A DNA stretch of 64,000 nucleotides from Trebouxia sp. TZW2008 (Eukaryota; Chlorophyta; Trebouxiophyceae; Trebouxiales; Trebouxiaceae). The stretch is taken from positions 1 to 64,000 of the forward strand of contig BDIU01000311.1 in assembly GCA_002118135.1 (NCBI GenBank), given 5' to 3'. Positions 47,187 to 58,515 of this stretch are shown in pieces; position 1 is the first letter of the stretch; each line of letters starts with the position of its first letter. The notes under the pieces are model-generated. The model saw nothing but the letters and a program-made list of their open reading frames with translations, ran no database searches and was not told the DNA's origin. The translations under genes and the position numbers were made by a program.

Positions 47187-47708
47187 CTAGGCTAAACAAG
47201 CACTTGGTCTATTCAATCAAGCAGCCGTTACAAGGGAAAATCATAGCAGGTCTGCATTGCAGTGTTTCTGAGCTGTCTGGAGCTGTACTGCCAGCTGCAA
47301 TTTTGCTGCAAAGCATACCCACACTGTCAATTTTTGTTGGAAGCATAGATGTGATGCTAGAAGGCAACAAACACACAGCAGCATTGTGTGTCGCATTCAA
47401 GCTGCCCCAACGGGATCTGCTGTCAATTGCGACCATCGTTGTGATCCATTTTTACTTCAGGGTAAGGGCAGAAAGTAGCAAAATCTAACTACAAAACCAG
47501 TGTTGAGACATGTCACATGCATGGGAGCATTTTGCATGCAGAACTCCTGACTCTGGCTTTGACTTTTCTGCCGCAAACACAGCACAGCAGCGAATGACCT
47601 GCATGTGTCGGACTGCCCCTGCATGTCGCTGAAGACGATCCTTGAGCTGCGTTTGTGAGCATTAGAAGTCGTTGCGGGCGGCACGACGTGCACAAGTGAA
47701 ACGACAGC
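47187..47708. other. Intergenic region
   Basis: About 520 bp lie between the UVR-ApaG stop and the POLD3 start, on the same strand. No named element was recognised. Confidence 0.45.
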
Positions 47709-50700
47709 ATGGCCACTCAGGAGCATATTGCCGAGCAGCTCAAAGTTTTGTTGTCCGAAGAGTTGAAGGTGCAAAGCTTCACGGCATCATGACAGCTTGC
47801 GTCTGCAGCTTGCGCCCGGAGCCTGTCTGCAATGCTTGCTGATCAGTTTGAGTAGTGATCTACCTGCACCGGCAACATAAGCTTGATTTGCAGGTCATTT
47901 CGTATAAATGGCTCGCCAGAAAGTTTGGTCTTCCATGCAACGTCGCAAAGCAGACGTTGTTTGCATTCCTGGAGCAGCATCGAGGGAAGGTCAAAGCAAC
48001 CTACTTGTTGGCGGGGTGGACAACAACAGAACCTCGACAGCATACAGTGCAACTTGTGGACTCAGAGCACTTGTCTACGCGGAGATCCTCCCTAGATCCT
48101 GTCACCAGTATGCATGTCTACAGCCTGCAGCCAACACAGCCAAAAGTAGGGTTGGCTGGCAGGCATTCAGTTATGCAGCTGCATACAACTAGTGTTCATA
48201 GCTCAGAGAGATCAAGTGGTTTGATGGTGCAGGATGCATCAGATCTGTGGAATCATGATGCTATCCAGACTGCTGAGCTATTCCAGGAGCTGAGACTTGG
48301 GCAGACCAACTGCTTGGCTGACAACAGGCAAGTGTGTTGAGCTTCTGCACAGTTGTGTGAGCAACATCTTACTTCACAACAAGGCTCTTCTCTCGCAAAC
48401 AAAAAGGGCAGAGAAATGTATTTTTTCCAGGTTTAGAAAGTGCACAACGCTTTGTTGTGAGAAAAGGATCCTCAGAGACTACACGCGATCTTGTTTAAAT
48501 AGTTTTGTTTTGTACAAATTGAGAGAATCAAATATTTAGATCAAAGATGTAGTCCAAACTTGCATGAGAGTGTGCAAGACGTTGTAGTATGCGCCCTGGC
48601 TCAAACAATGTATAAGCAAGATCATTAACAAACTCAGCAGGGCCAGCTTTCACATGAGTCAAAGTGAACATGCTCATGTACCTCAAACTAGGCATGTGAC
48701 ATGTATGGTATCTGAGCACCAGACTTGTGTGGTCATACCATATAGCAACTGCAACAAGGTTCACTAGAAGCAAGCAGCCGTGCAACACAGCATATCAAGC
48801 TAGTTGCATGTGCAGCAAGCCAAACATGCTGAGCAAGACTGTCAATCAGAACATACATCAAGGCAAAAACTTGCTGGGTATTGAGCAGTGACTGAGCTGT
48901 AGTGGTTGCCTGATAACAGGTGGAGTGCCGTCAAGTGTCTGGAGGCCAAGCATGATCCCTCATTAGCCAAAAGGGCCCCCACACCTGCTGCTGCTGGCCC
49001 TTCAACAGATGGCGCTGCTGCTGGCCACAGCAAAGCTGCTCCAAAGGCAGCACCAACCAGTGCAGTCAATCAGATTGCAGGCATCATGGCAGGTACAGCA
49101 CCTGATTAAGCTCTGCATGCTGTAGTTTGCTGTTTGCAAGTCATGTTCATCTTATGCCACAGAAGCAGCGGAAGCAGCACACAGTGTCAACTGCGAGTGC
49201 ATCAAGCGTCATGTTTTACAATGTACAGCATGCACTTCTCACAAATAAGCTTGTGCCGATTTCTGCACCGTATGCACTTTTGCAATGTACACTCACGTGC
49301 AAATTGTCTTTGGCAACTGCTGAAGGTCTTGACATTGCTGCTTACCATTCACTCTGCACTGTCTCCTTGTGAAGAATTGGCTCAGCAAGAGCAGACCATC
49401 TGGCAGACATCATCAGGCCAGACATGCTGACTGCAGAAATTTGGACTTGTACCGTCCTGTAAGCTGTAGCAGTGTCTTTATGAAGTGTAGGTGCAGAGCA
49501 CAGCCTACGGCGTACTGTTTCATGATTCAGTATCTTTGCATTAGGGCTGTGCAAAATCTGTGCTCTGCATCAAAGCATCTGCTGTGCTGATGTTGATAAA
49601 GTAAATCACTACGTGTGTTCATCCAGGCAGTGCGAGGCAGGGAGGGGTGGCCACAGCCTCAGTGGCTGTCAAGGGCAGTGGCAGCTCCAGCATACAGGGT
49701 GGCGATGGTAGGCTTCCAATGACCCATGACATAATTTGAGAGTTGTCCCCTGCCCTAGCCTTGGCACAACCAAAGCAAGTGTGAACATGCTCTATGTGTG
49801 TATATTGACTTGCGTGCATGCACGCATTTACATGTCAGTGATTGACAGGATGCAGCTCAATGCATATAGACACCTGCGGCTTAGTCCAGATTTCAGCTAC
49901 AAAAGTTGCTGATCTTCTGCACTGCATTTGACAGTTGACCATGACATCAGCGTCTTGATTTGGGCTTGTGCTGCTGCACCCCGATCACGTTTCTTGCAGC
50001 CCAATGCCACATGACCTGCAAGGTTCAGTCCATTGAGTCTGCAGTGCCAAGCACAGATCACTCACGTCAGCTCATTTTCTCAGGCTCAACATGCTCTAAT
50101 GCCCTGACCGTCGACAAGCAGCACACATTTCTAGGATATGTAACATATGTCTCAATGCGGTCTGCTGCCATGTAGAGGCAGTACCAATGGAGCGTGACAG
50201 TGGTACAACTGCCACAGCACCTGCTGGCGCCCCACCACTCACGGGCCGTCCCTCAGGGGCCGCTTCTGCTGCACCTGTCCCAGGCAAGCTTTTCCTGGGG
50301 CACAGTTTCAACAGCTTTTTGTGTTTTGCTGCAGTGCTGTGCTAATCACAAGCTTCCCTGCTGCTTGCTGCATTTCTCTTGCATGCCTGCAAGCTGACTG
50401 ACTGCATGATGTTGCACAAGCTTGTTGAGGACACGCGCACGTGAAGATGGCTGTTGCGGTCAGTCAATGCCTTTGCATTGTCTTGTAAATCCTGACGAGC
50501 CTGTCACTTCTTAGCTAAGTGTCCAGCATGTCAGCAAGGTGCTATGTGGTCATTACATGGTGTCGCAAGCAGCTGCTGATATGACCATCAAGGCGCTGCA
50601 GCTGACAAGCATTGAACTTTTGAGACAATGAGATTTGTCTACATGTTGCTTGAGGCACTCCTACACATTTGACAGGTGGTGGGAAGAAGAAGGGCAGCAA

Positions 50701-53700
50701 GAGCAGGCTGGCAAACATGTGGAGCAAGGCTCCTGCTGTGAAGGAGAAGCCTCAGCAGCCTGCCAAGAGCAAAGCGCAGTCTGCACCTGCTGTTGATGCT
50801 GATGCTGCCTTGAGATCTGCACAACAGGTCAGATCATGTGGCCAGATATTCTTGTGATCAATTCTGCATGTCTCAAGTAGGCCTGTCTCAGCAGCCTAGA
50901 CGAAGCAAGGCGCAGCGTCTGCTGTGGACGCTGACAGGCAGCTGCTGTGATTGTTCAAGCCTAGCATTGATTGCAGGCTGGCAGCAGCAGCGACAGTGAA
51001 GAAGAGGACGTGCTGCCCATGAAGCGCAGTGCTCAGCAGCGCGGCAAGCGCATTGATGAAGAGGAAGAGGACGAGGATGACTCAGCTGTCAAACCTGCAG
51101 GCAGACAAGCCAAGAAAGCGAAGACTTCTGGTACGCACATCTCTGGGCTGCAGCAATGTTTGTCTATGTGCACTTTTTCATGCAGTATATGACCACTGCA
51201 GACAGAGTTCGAGGCTATAGAGTTAGACATGACATTGCCTTTGACGCAGTTTTGCCACACAACAGATGTATTGGCATTGCTCGTCAAATCCAATGCCGGG
51301 CGTAACAGCGACTGACTCACTTGTGCCCAATTGACTCCTATTGAGATATGGGTCAAAGAGTACAAGTCTGTGCACCGCCCCTACAGCTCAAAATGTCAAA
51401 GCTCTGCCTAGGATGCAAGATTTTCTGACATGGAGATGGCTGCTGAAACCACACGACGCAGTCTGAAAATGAGCACACTTGGCTTCTGTTGCACAAGCAT
51501 ACAGCTGCAGCCCGGTGACGCCAATGACTTGTGATGTCTAATGCCTGAATGCAGTTGTGGCACAACATGTAAAGTGTCAAAGGGGCAACAAGCAAAGTGA
51601 GTAAGCTCAATGAGCAGTGTATCAGCATATGTAGTACTCAATACGCTGTACGTGATATATTATAGGCAAGAATCCAAAAGCAAGCTTCCCTGAGAGCAGT
51701 GTAGATTAAGACATTTGCAATGATTTTGCGCTACTTTGTTACACGCAACATGCAGGTGTTTTGGCGCATCAACCACTGAAATGGAGAGCCTAAGAAATGA
51801 ATGTCAGTTTGTCTGTCTACTGCAGACTCTGGCAAAACAGCTAAGTCAAGTAGAGGCAGGCATGCTGTGCAAGATATCTTTGAAAGCGAGCAAGAATGCC
51901 AGAAAGCGGTTCTGGCACAGTACTAAAATTGCAGAGGGCAAACACCTAAAGCAAAGAGAGCATAATTGAGATCTGTGTCCACTGCAGATTCTGGCAAAGC
52001 AGCGGGGCCAAGCAGAGGCAGGCGCGCTGTGCAAGATGACTCTGAAGATGAGCAAGAAGAGCCTGTTGGTGAGTTCCAGCTGCTTTTACATCTTCGCAAT
52101 GATAACAACCAGAGACACTAACCATGGCCGAAGCGTATGCATATGAGTGGGATTGGATATGTTTGTTACCGAGTCACTACTTGATGAGCTTCAGCTGCTT
52201 GCTGAAGTTGAACCTGAGAGCCCAGCTGCCAGGCTGGCTGCCTAGGCTTGCACTTGCAGCTTTGTACGCTACCTCTTTACTGCTTCTGTTGGTGTTGCAG
52301 CTGGCAAAACAAGTGTCTTGAGCAGCATGCTCGAAAGACAGCTGCAATTGGCTAGCGTCATTTGTGATATCGTTCAAACTGCATGCTAGACAGGCTCAGC
52401 AGGCTCAGCTAAATATGTACTGGAGCAATCAACCACCTCCAACCAGCTTGGTTCTGTGCTAAGCTGAATCATCTATACCAGCTAGCTTCGCGCTGACAAG
52501 GAACTGCAAGCAGTATGGGCCTAGACAATGGCTACACCTGACATGGTGACTACCATGAGCAGACGCAATCTACACTCTACTTGATACATACAATCAGCAG
52601 ACATACTTTGCATTTGACACGGTATGTATAGTCAGCATTTGATTTGGCTCGCCTCCTGAAGCCAGCTTTGTTCAGACAATTAGTTGCCAAGTACAATTTG
52701 AAGCAATTTCTGACACTTCAGATCTCTTGGTCAACAAAAAAGTATGTGTGCCGCAGAGAGTGCAGTCAACAAAGCTCCCAGCCAAGCCAAAGGCAAGTCA
52801 GCCGCACCCACCAAGAAGAAGACAGCAAGGGCAGCCAAGCAGGCATCTACCAAGAAAGCACCTGCCTCAAAACCAAAGTCAAAGCAGATCAAGTCTGATG
52901 AAGAAGACTCAGATGCTGATATTGAAGTCTCTGTGGAGGAAGAAGAGCAAGGGCCACAGACTCAGGGCGAAGCAGAGGTCCAGGAGGAGGGGCAGGGTAA
53001 AAGCCAAGCTGGCAAGGGTAAGAACGCCAACAAGAGGGCTGCTGCCAACAAGCCTGGCAATGTCAAAGCAGGAGATGCCACAGGTGCGTCTTGATGCAAT
53101 TTTGCATGAGGGGGAATTCTGGCTTAGTGTGAAGTCCAACCCACAGACTACTTCAAACCTACATGTTGCTGCTGAGAGCCTGCTGTTGCTAGTTGCTGTT
53201 TCAGCTTCAGCTTCCATAAAGTGTGTCCTTGGCTTTTGTGAGCAGTGATTAACAGTGATTATCATTATCATTTGGACATGATTGAGAATCTGCTTTGGAG
53301 TGTCTGCTTTGGAGATTGCAATCCAGAAGCCACTGTGCATTTGCAACACTGTTAACACCTCACATGTCTGCTGACACTCAGTGAAAGTGTTGTAAAGTTG
53401 TAGGTGTTGGCAGTACGTTGCAAACCTTGGTAGAGGTGCATCACAGGCTTCCACCATTTTGCTTTGTATGCTCGTTATTCTGTGTGTGAATGCAAAACCA
53501 GACCCAGCTTCTCTGCCCTGTGACAGATTTGATCTTGCCATCTGATAAAGCTGCTGTTGCAACAGGCTCCAGCCATACAGTGAACTCGATAATGACTGCC
53601 TTGGCTATCAAGAAAACATGCCCTGATACCAAATTGTCCTTACTCAGGGGCACCTCTTCAGTCAGAATGCAGTCATCAGTGCCCATTTGCCCTGTCCTTA

Positions 53701-54482
53701 CAACAAGAGTGGCCTTGTACTGAGTGTCTTTATGAAGAGGGCTTTTGGTACAGAGTGACATGAAGAGGTTCAGGCTGCTGGCCTGCAATTGCTCGCATTC
53801 TTGATGACATAATCATATACTGTAACAGGACCCAAGCGGCGGAAAGTCACCCGTACTACCATCAACGACAGAGGAGAGGAAGTCACTGAACAGGTCTGGG
53901 AGGACAGCCAGGAAGTCTCAGCCAGTCAACAGACAGACGGGCAGCCTGATGCAGCCCCTGCTGCAAACAGCCCTGCTGGCAAAAGCCCTGAGAAGGCCCC
54001 TGCTGATGATGCCTTGAAAGAGCAGCCAGGTGTGTCTTGCTTTCCAGCTATCTGAGCATTGCTATTGCTGTGTCTGGCAGTGCCAATGGGAGCCTATGCT
54101 TTTCCAATGGTCATATAAAAATGGAAAGGTTGTCTCACTATCACCAGCAAACTAGTGCCAAGAAATGCACAACAGTCCCAGATCTAGGTAATGCAGCATT
54201 GACTGTGGCGCTCAATATATATTGTTAAGTTGCAAGGTTGAGGTTGTACATGCAGACCTTTCTGGTGCTTGCTACGTTTACTCACATTTGCTTCGCTTTG
54301 GTAGCTGTGTACATCAGTCGCATAATGCTGATGCAGGCAATGGCGTTGCAAATGCAGGAAAGCCAACTGCTGCAAAGCCGAGCAAGCCTTCTAAGCCCGT
54401 CGCAGCAGCAGCCAAAAAAGGGTCAGGCAAAGCAGCTGTCAAAGATCAAAGGGGCATCATGTCTTTCTTTGCCAAGAAATGA
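47709..54482 (+). CDS. POLD3: DNA polymerase delta subunit 3 (p66/POLD3-like, 609 aa, 12 exons)
   Basis: An accessory subunit of replicative DNA polymerase delta that links it to PCNA. The exons are 47709-47768, 47894-48145, 48233-48327, 48920-49092, 49627-49707, 50176-50283, 50676-50827, 50977-51130, 51988-52068, 52757-53083, 53829-54029 and 54337-54482. The N-terminal winged-helix domain shows VISYKWLARKFGLPCNVAKQ, FLEQHRGKVKATYLLAGW and the DASDLW / CLADNRW block typical of POLD3. The long middle is low-complexity, with acidic clusters (EEEEDEDD) alternating with Lys/Ala/Ser/Pro stretches. Near the C-terminus is KRRKVTRTTINDRGEEVTEQ, another family block. The protein ends QRGIMSFFAKK, a canonical PIP box (Q-x-x-I-x-x-F-F). 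Seven of the eleven introns are phase 1. Two introns appear to use GC donors. Confidence 0.92.
48328..48919 (+). other. GC-AG intron (POLD3 intron 3)
   Basis: The exon ends CTGACAACAG, followed by GCAAGT, a perfect GC-donor consensus. The acceptor is TGATAACAG. The phase-2 join reads CLADNRWSAVK, matching the POLD3 signature. The nearby GTGTGT gives the wrong phase. Confidence 0.8.
50284..50675 (+). other. Probable GC-AG intron (POLD3 intron 6)
   Basis: The exon ends GCACCTGTCCCAG, followed by GCAAGC. The acceptor TTTGACAG joins in phase 1 to GGGKKKGSKSR. A weaker GTTTCA about 25 bases downstream also gives phase 1, so this assignment is less certain than the other two GC-AG calls. Confidence 0.6.
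50888..50950 (+). repeat. Decayed copy of the end of POLD3 exon 7
   Basis: CTCAGCAGCCTAGACGAAGC and the following GCGCAGCGTCTGCTGT match the exon's CTCAGCAGCCTGCCAAGAGC and GCGCAGTCTGCACCTGCTGT. It lies in the intron just after the intact exon and is not usable. Confidence 0.65.
51817..51905 (+). repeat. Decayed copy of POLD3 exon 9 upstream of the intact exon
   Basis: CTGCAGACTCTGGCAAAACAG, GTAGAGGCAGGCATGCTGTG and AAAGCGAGCAAGAA parallel the intact exon at 51988-52068 (CTGCAGATTCTGGCAAAGCAG and so on). The copy starts about 165 bp upstream, keeps the acceptor, and has lost the frame. Confidence 0.8.
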
Positions 54483-55079
54483 AGCCTACAAGAGTGCTGT
54501 ATTGCTGCAATCTGTTGACGTGGGCTGCTATTGAGGGTTCAAACAAATACATATCAGTTGAGTATACCCAATTGGTTCTGCTGTGGCTGTGCTGACCAGC
54601 AAGTCCCTTTGTCTTGTTATATACACAAATTATGCATCAGCTGCCAGCAGACGGTCAACAGCATGCAGCATAGCTTGTTGAAGGCGCTCAACAAGTCAAT
54701 CGTTTTACACCCATTTGGTCTGGACCTAAGCCGCACAACTCAAAAGTGTCGCTTCAATGCAGCCATTGGGTGGTAGAGACCACAGCAACATGATCTGTTA
54801 AGTTGGGGGGTGCACGACCATGCACACAAACAAGCATGCCAGCCCATTCATGGATTGCTTTGCTGCTTCATGGGCTGCAGCTGGCCCAACAAATTCTGCA
54901 GGCTGACCGCTCATGTTTTGTTGTCTGGCGAAGAAGACATGGAGAGCTAATGATCGCCCTTGTCGCTGGTTCTGCCAGCTGATGGTTTGTTCTGCTTTAC
55001 TGACCCACTCTGCACACAACCGGCATCTATCAGCACTTGAGTCAAGAAGGTAACAACTGGAAGATTGCTGACAGTTGCG
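54483..55079. other. Intergenic region
   Basis: A minus-strand open frame (SGQPAEFVGPAAAHEAAKQS, near 54.83-54.92 kb) has protein-like composition. It could be a further exon of the small gene listed next, but I could not connect it. Otherwise I see nothing recognisable. Confidence 0.3.
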
Positions 55080-55369
55080 CTATCGTGCCTTGTCCGTGTT
55101 TGGCCCAGACCCTTTGGCTGGCGCGGGAGTTGTGTCGCTGTCTTGGTTGCCAACAGCAGCAGCTGAGGCGTGAGCGTGTGCTAGGTTGTCCTGCGTAGGT
55201 CACGCAGCTGATCAACGATGACGCGAGCATGCGCAACGAAGGCAAGTCAGAAGCACATCAGAATACATACATAAGAGTGTGCCCTCGGCCATACCTGCTT
55301 TGCTTTGTCCTCCTTTCCCTGCCGCCTCGGATCGTCTGCACCGCTTGCGACGTCTACTTTGCCACCCAT
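55080..55369 (-). CDS. Possible small hydrophilic protein (61 aa, 2 exons)
   Basis: The ATG at 55369 opens MGGKVDVASGADDPRRQGKE and continues to KAKQ. It is followed by a strong donor (AAGCAG|GTATGG). A 104-bp intron ends at TACGCAG and joins in phase to DNLAHAHASAAAVGNQDSDT, with a stop 37 codons in (55295-55369, then 55080-55190). The product is charged, Ala/Asp/Gln-rich and without hydrophobic segments, so probably disordered. I do not recognise a family. The clean start, donor and acceptor are the only support. The true gene may continue through another splice. Confidence 0.35.
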
Positions 55370-56068
55370 GTTACGAAGTCGCTCGAGAGCTTTGATCAGA
55401 AGCGCAATATAAGCGATGGCCGATTATTTTGCAGTGACTGCACTGAGATTGCAAAATCTGGCTGTCACCTCTGAGCTGCGTTATCCACCTCCCTGTGAGC
55501 ACACGCGCGATGCATGATACACGCATGCATGCATGCCACTGCGTTGATCACTTGACCCCTGGGACCATTTTTGTTGTCTCGGATCTGATAAAAAACTGTG
55601 AGACCCAGCAGTTGAAAGCCCTTTGGCTACTGTGCTCAAAGTCCCTTGGCAATGTCGAAAGGCAATTGCCCGTCTGCAGTCTTTGAAATACATCGCGGGC
55701 CAGTCCAAAATCATCCAAGCAAAGGGCATGCTGCCCACGTGTAATCAAATAAAATGTAGTCAGAAAGACTACATGTGCACACAGTCTGCTGCTGTGAGAA
55801 GCATTTGCAGGAATTGCTCATATATATACTTGCAAGCATTACAAGCAGAGGTGGCTCAAGCTGAAGGAGGCTACTGGTGAATAATGTGACTTTGACTGCA
55901 GCATTCCAGGGGGTTGCACTCGTTCTGAACAATATGCTGCTGTCAAAAGGACAATTTGGCAGGCAAACAGTGCACACGGTCAGACACGCGCATGTGGCAC
56001 CCAATAGCATCAGTATGTCACCCAATAGCATCAGTATGTAAACCACAACACAAGAAGGTCAGTGTTAG
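55370..56068. other. Intergenic region
   Basis: A two-copy 21-bp direct repeat (CACCCAATAGCATCAGTATGT) lies near 55.99-56.04 kb, just beyond the 3' end of the mitochondrial-protein gene. Nothing else was recognised. Confidence 0.5.
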
Positions 56069-57645
56069 CTATTGATACTGAGCTGGCACACCATTCTTCT
56101 GGGTGTACTCATTGATCTCCTCAGGACTCATGCCCTGCAGTGAGGAATGCATCACGTCAAGCTGCTGCTGTTACAGAGTGCGTATGGGATAAAAAGTGTT
56201 GCTAGCTAGATAACAAGGTGCTCATTCCTCACGCTGCTACATGTCCCCTCACTATATACAGAGCCATCAAAGTCTCAGGACTCTGCTGCATATAGTGCCA
56301 GGTGCGGCCCCTGCAAGGCGTCCTCGAGGGTGAACCGCAGCCAAGTCCCGTTGTTGTTGTGGGCATTGACATCTCGTAAGATTTGCAACATGTCGGTCGC
56401 AAAGATTGGGATGATTGTTGCCCACAACAACAACGGGGTTGGCTGCGGTTTGCTCTTGAGGACGTCTTGCAGGGGTTGCACCTGATAATATATGCAGCAA
56501 AGTCCTGACATCACAATGACTCTGTACTCAGATGGCGAGGTGCTAGTTCCTCACACTGCTATAGGTGCTGGCTTGCATGGTGATATCAAATTTGCATTGA
56601 ATTGCGTCAAGCTGTGCGCCAGACATGCAAGCTGCAGTGCATGACTAAACCGCTATGAGACAACTGCATGATCACATGTGTGAGAAATCTCACAAGCCCC
56701 ACCTCAAAAGGATCCGAGTGAGAGACGCCTTGCAAGGCGTTGTCTATGTATGCTTGTATTTCTTGAGGGCCAAGACCCTCAAACGGGTCTTCTTCCCCTT
56801 CTGTGAAGCTTCTGCCTGCTAGTACAGCTCTTGCTGCCTCTAGCTTCCTTGCTTCTTTGTCCTCGTCCACCTGCACTGTGTACGTAGTCCTGAGAGAAAT
56901 TGACACAAGATGGAATGATGTTTGAAAAACCTCTATCATGAGAGTACATACATATCCATTGAACCCCCAAAAATGATGCATCATGCCTGAATAGGGCAAA
57001 CTAAAAGGACAGAATGACACACTCACGGCACATGTTTACATGCATGAGCTTGATGACCGGATGGCTCAGCAATCAAAAAGGCAGGGTGCTGCATGTGTTG
57101 CTATGCGTGTTGGCACTGAGAAAATCACCTTTTCTGCTTCTGGGTCTGGTCTGAGTCTATTGAATAGAAACAAGCTGATTGCTGTGACAAAGACACCCCA
57201 ATATAGCTTCTCCCAGGTCCTCAATGGTGTGCCTCGTCCATCCATTTGCCGTTTTTCCCAAGGAAACATCCACGAAGAGGCTGCGGTATAATGTCATTAT
57301 CAGCATTGCAAAAGCAAGCTGAATCAAAGCTTTTGCTCCAGCAGTATGTTGATAACCACCTGCCTGTGCTCCTTGTTGCAGAGTCGAAGACGAGCTCGAA
57401 GTCGGTGGCGAAGCTGATACATTCTGTTGTCCCTCAGTAGCTGCTTGCTGGGCAGGAGGATTGGCCTTTTTGCCGGCGCGAACCGGCATAACAATTTTCA
57501 CATTGCTGTAGTCGTTTGGCAGGCTTGCAAACGACCTACAAGACGTGCTTGTGACTGTATCGCAGCATGCTGCCTGCAAAATGCCACTGTTGTTTCGAGC
57601 AGCTTGCTCGACAAGCTTGCGCAAAGTACAAGCCCTCCGTAACAT
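56069..57645 (-). CDS. Mitochondrially targeted single-span membrane protein, unassigned (223 aa, 4 exons)
   Basis: Exons 57645-57360, 57280-57129, 56870-56703 and 56134-56069 join in phase. The first ~45 residues (MLRRACTLRKLVEQAARNN through CRSFASL) are basic, amphipathic and end in an RSFAS-type processing site, strongly suggesting mitochondria. A disordered Gln/Ser/Pro segment follows, then one transmembrane helix (WEKLYWGVFVTAISLFLFNR). The tail is charged (DEDKEARKLEAARAVLAG, DPFEGLGPQEIQAYI, MSPEEINEYTQKNGVPAQ). A short matrix presequence, one helix and an acidic/helical tail resemble accessory subunits of respiratory complex I (for example NDUFB11-like), but no diagnostic motif is present, so that is only a suggestion. 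Intron 3 contains a large hairpin. Confidence 0.65.
56217..56562. repeat. ~240-bp inverted-repeat hairpin flanked by direct repeats
   Basis: Arms of about 90 bp lie at 56275-56365 and 56419-56509, separated by about 54 bp. Each arm reads TCAGGACT(C/T)TGCTGCATAT, then CAGGTGC, CCCTGCAAG, CGTCCTC, AACCGCAGCCAA and CCCGTTGTTGTTGTGGGC from its outer end. I judge the arms to be well over 80% identical. Outside them are near-identical 24-bp direct repeats (GGTGCTCATTCCTCAC at 56217 and GGTGCTAGTTCCTCAC at 56539). The element lies in intron 3 of the mitochondrial-protein gene. It could be a foldback/MITE-like insertion, an inverted duplication, or a small-RNA precursor. Confidence 0.85.
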
Positions 57646-58459
57646 CAGATCTGGTGACTGATGCACTCCTAACTGCAAGGTCTGAGCCAGAAACAATGCA
57701 AGCAAACGACAAAATAGCGCTATTAGTGTGCACTCAAAAAGCGCAGGCCCCGGTATGTGACAGGAAGCGCGTGTAAACTAGCCGCTGTGCTTGGCACGGG
57801 CGCAAGTTGCAGCATCAGCAAGTTCGCACTGACGTCTCGGACTGACTATCAGGCAGTGCCATTGCCAAAATTACTCTCTCTCTCTCTCTCTTGCTGTTGC
57901 TTTTGGCATAGGGATCTGTATGGCAAGCACCGTTGCATTCTGAAAGAAAACGCTGGTCAAGCGCGAGCCCTGCATATCCATTGATGATGCACCCTGCAGA
58001 GCCCCAGCATAACTTTCTGTGCAGCTGCATAAGTCACTTAGGCTAACACGGTCTTCTTTCTTGCCAGCTGAACATTTGCATTTTCTGGATGCATACGCTC
58101 AACTCGTGCAATATCACGCAACAGCCAGGTTATTCCAGGGTTGTGTGTGCAGCATGGACAGCTTGCACGCATGCGCATCTAAGCATCGCAAGATGAGGTA
58201 GCCTCAAGACGCGATCAATTGTGACATGATTGAGATTAAAAGGGCATAGGTACCACGTGATAAGTACAACACCATACAACATGACCAACTGATAGCAAAT
58301 GCTGATGTCGAGTCAGGAGTTGAGGTGAAAAGGATGTCATGACAATGTCAATCAGGGCATTCAAAAAGAAGGTAATCAAAATTTGGAAAGGTGGGCTTAG
58401 CAGGACATTTGATCATGAAGGACACAGCCTGCATATCTTGCAGCACGCCTGACAGCAGG
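57646..58459. other. Intergenic region with a (TC)n tract
   Basis: A ten-unit TC dinucleotide run occupies 57873-57892. Several strand-incompatible short open frames are present but no recognised gene. Near the distal end lies a duplicate of the BTB gene's 3' coding end (see the repeat at 58.4 kb). Confidence 0.45.
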
Positions 58460-58515
58460 TCATTTGATCATGTTGGACATATCTTGCATGTCTTGCAGCA
58501 TGACTGGCAGCAGTC
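58399..58515 (-). repeat. Tandem duplication of the BTB gene's 3' end
   Basis: The last ~60 bp of the BTB coding region plus stop (TTTGATCATGTTGGACATAT, CTTGCAGCATGACTGGCAGCAG) recurs immediately downstream as TTTGATCATGAAGGACACAG and CTTGCAGCACGCCTGACAGCAG. The downstream copy is noncoding. Confidence 0.8.

Noticed and set aside
52757..53083. Histone-H1-like Lys/Ala-rich segment as a separate gene
   Set aside because: Both ends are in-phase splice sites joining the POLD3 low-complexity region, so it is an internal exon.
52909..53562. 217-codon minus-strand open frame
   Set aside because: It lies antisense to a POLD3 exon and intron, has no recognisable domain, and its length is explained by the acidic/Lys-rich coding strand.
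55229..55474. Plus-strand frame with CxxC pairs (VCTACDVYF, LFCSDC), zinc-finger-like
   Set aside because: It overlaps the minus-strand exon with better splice signals, and the cysteine spacing fits no named zinc-binding motif.
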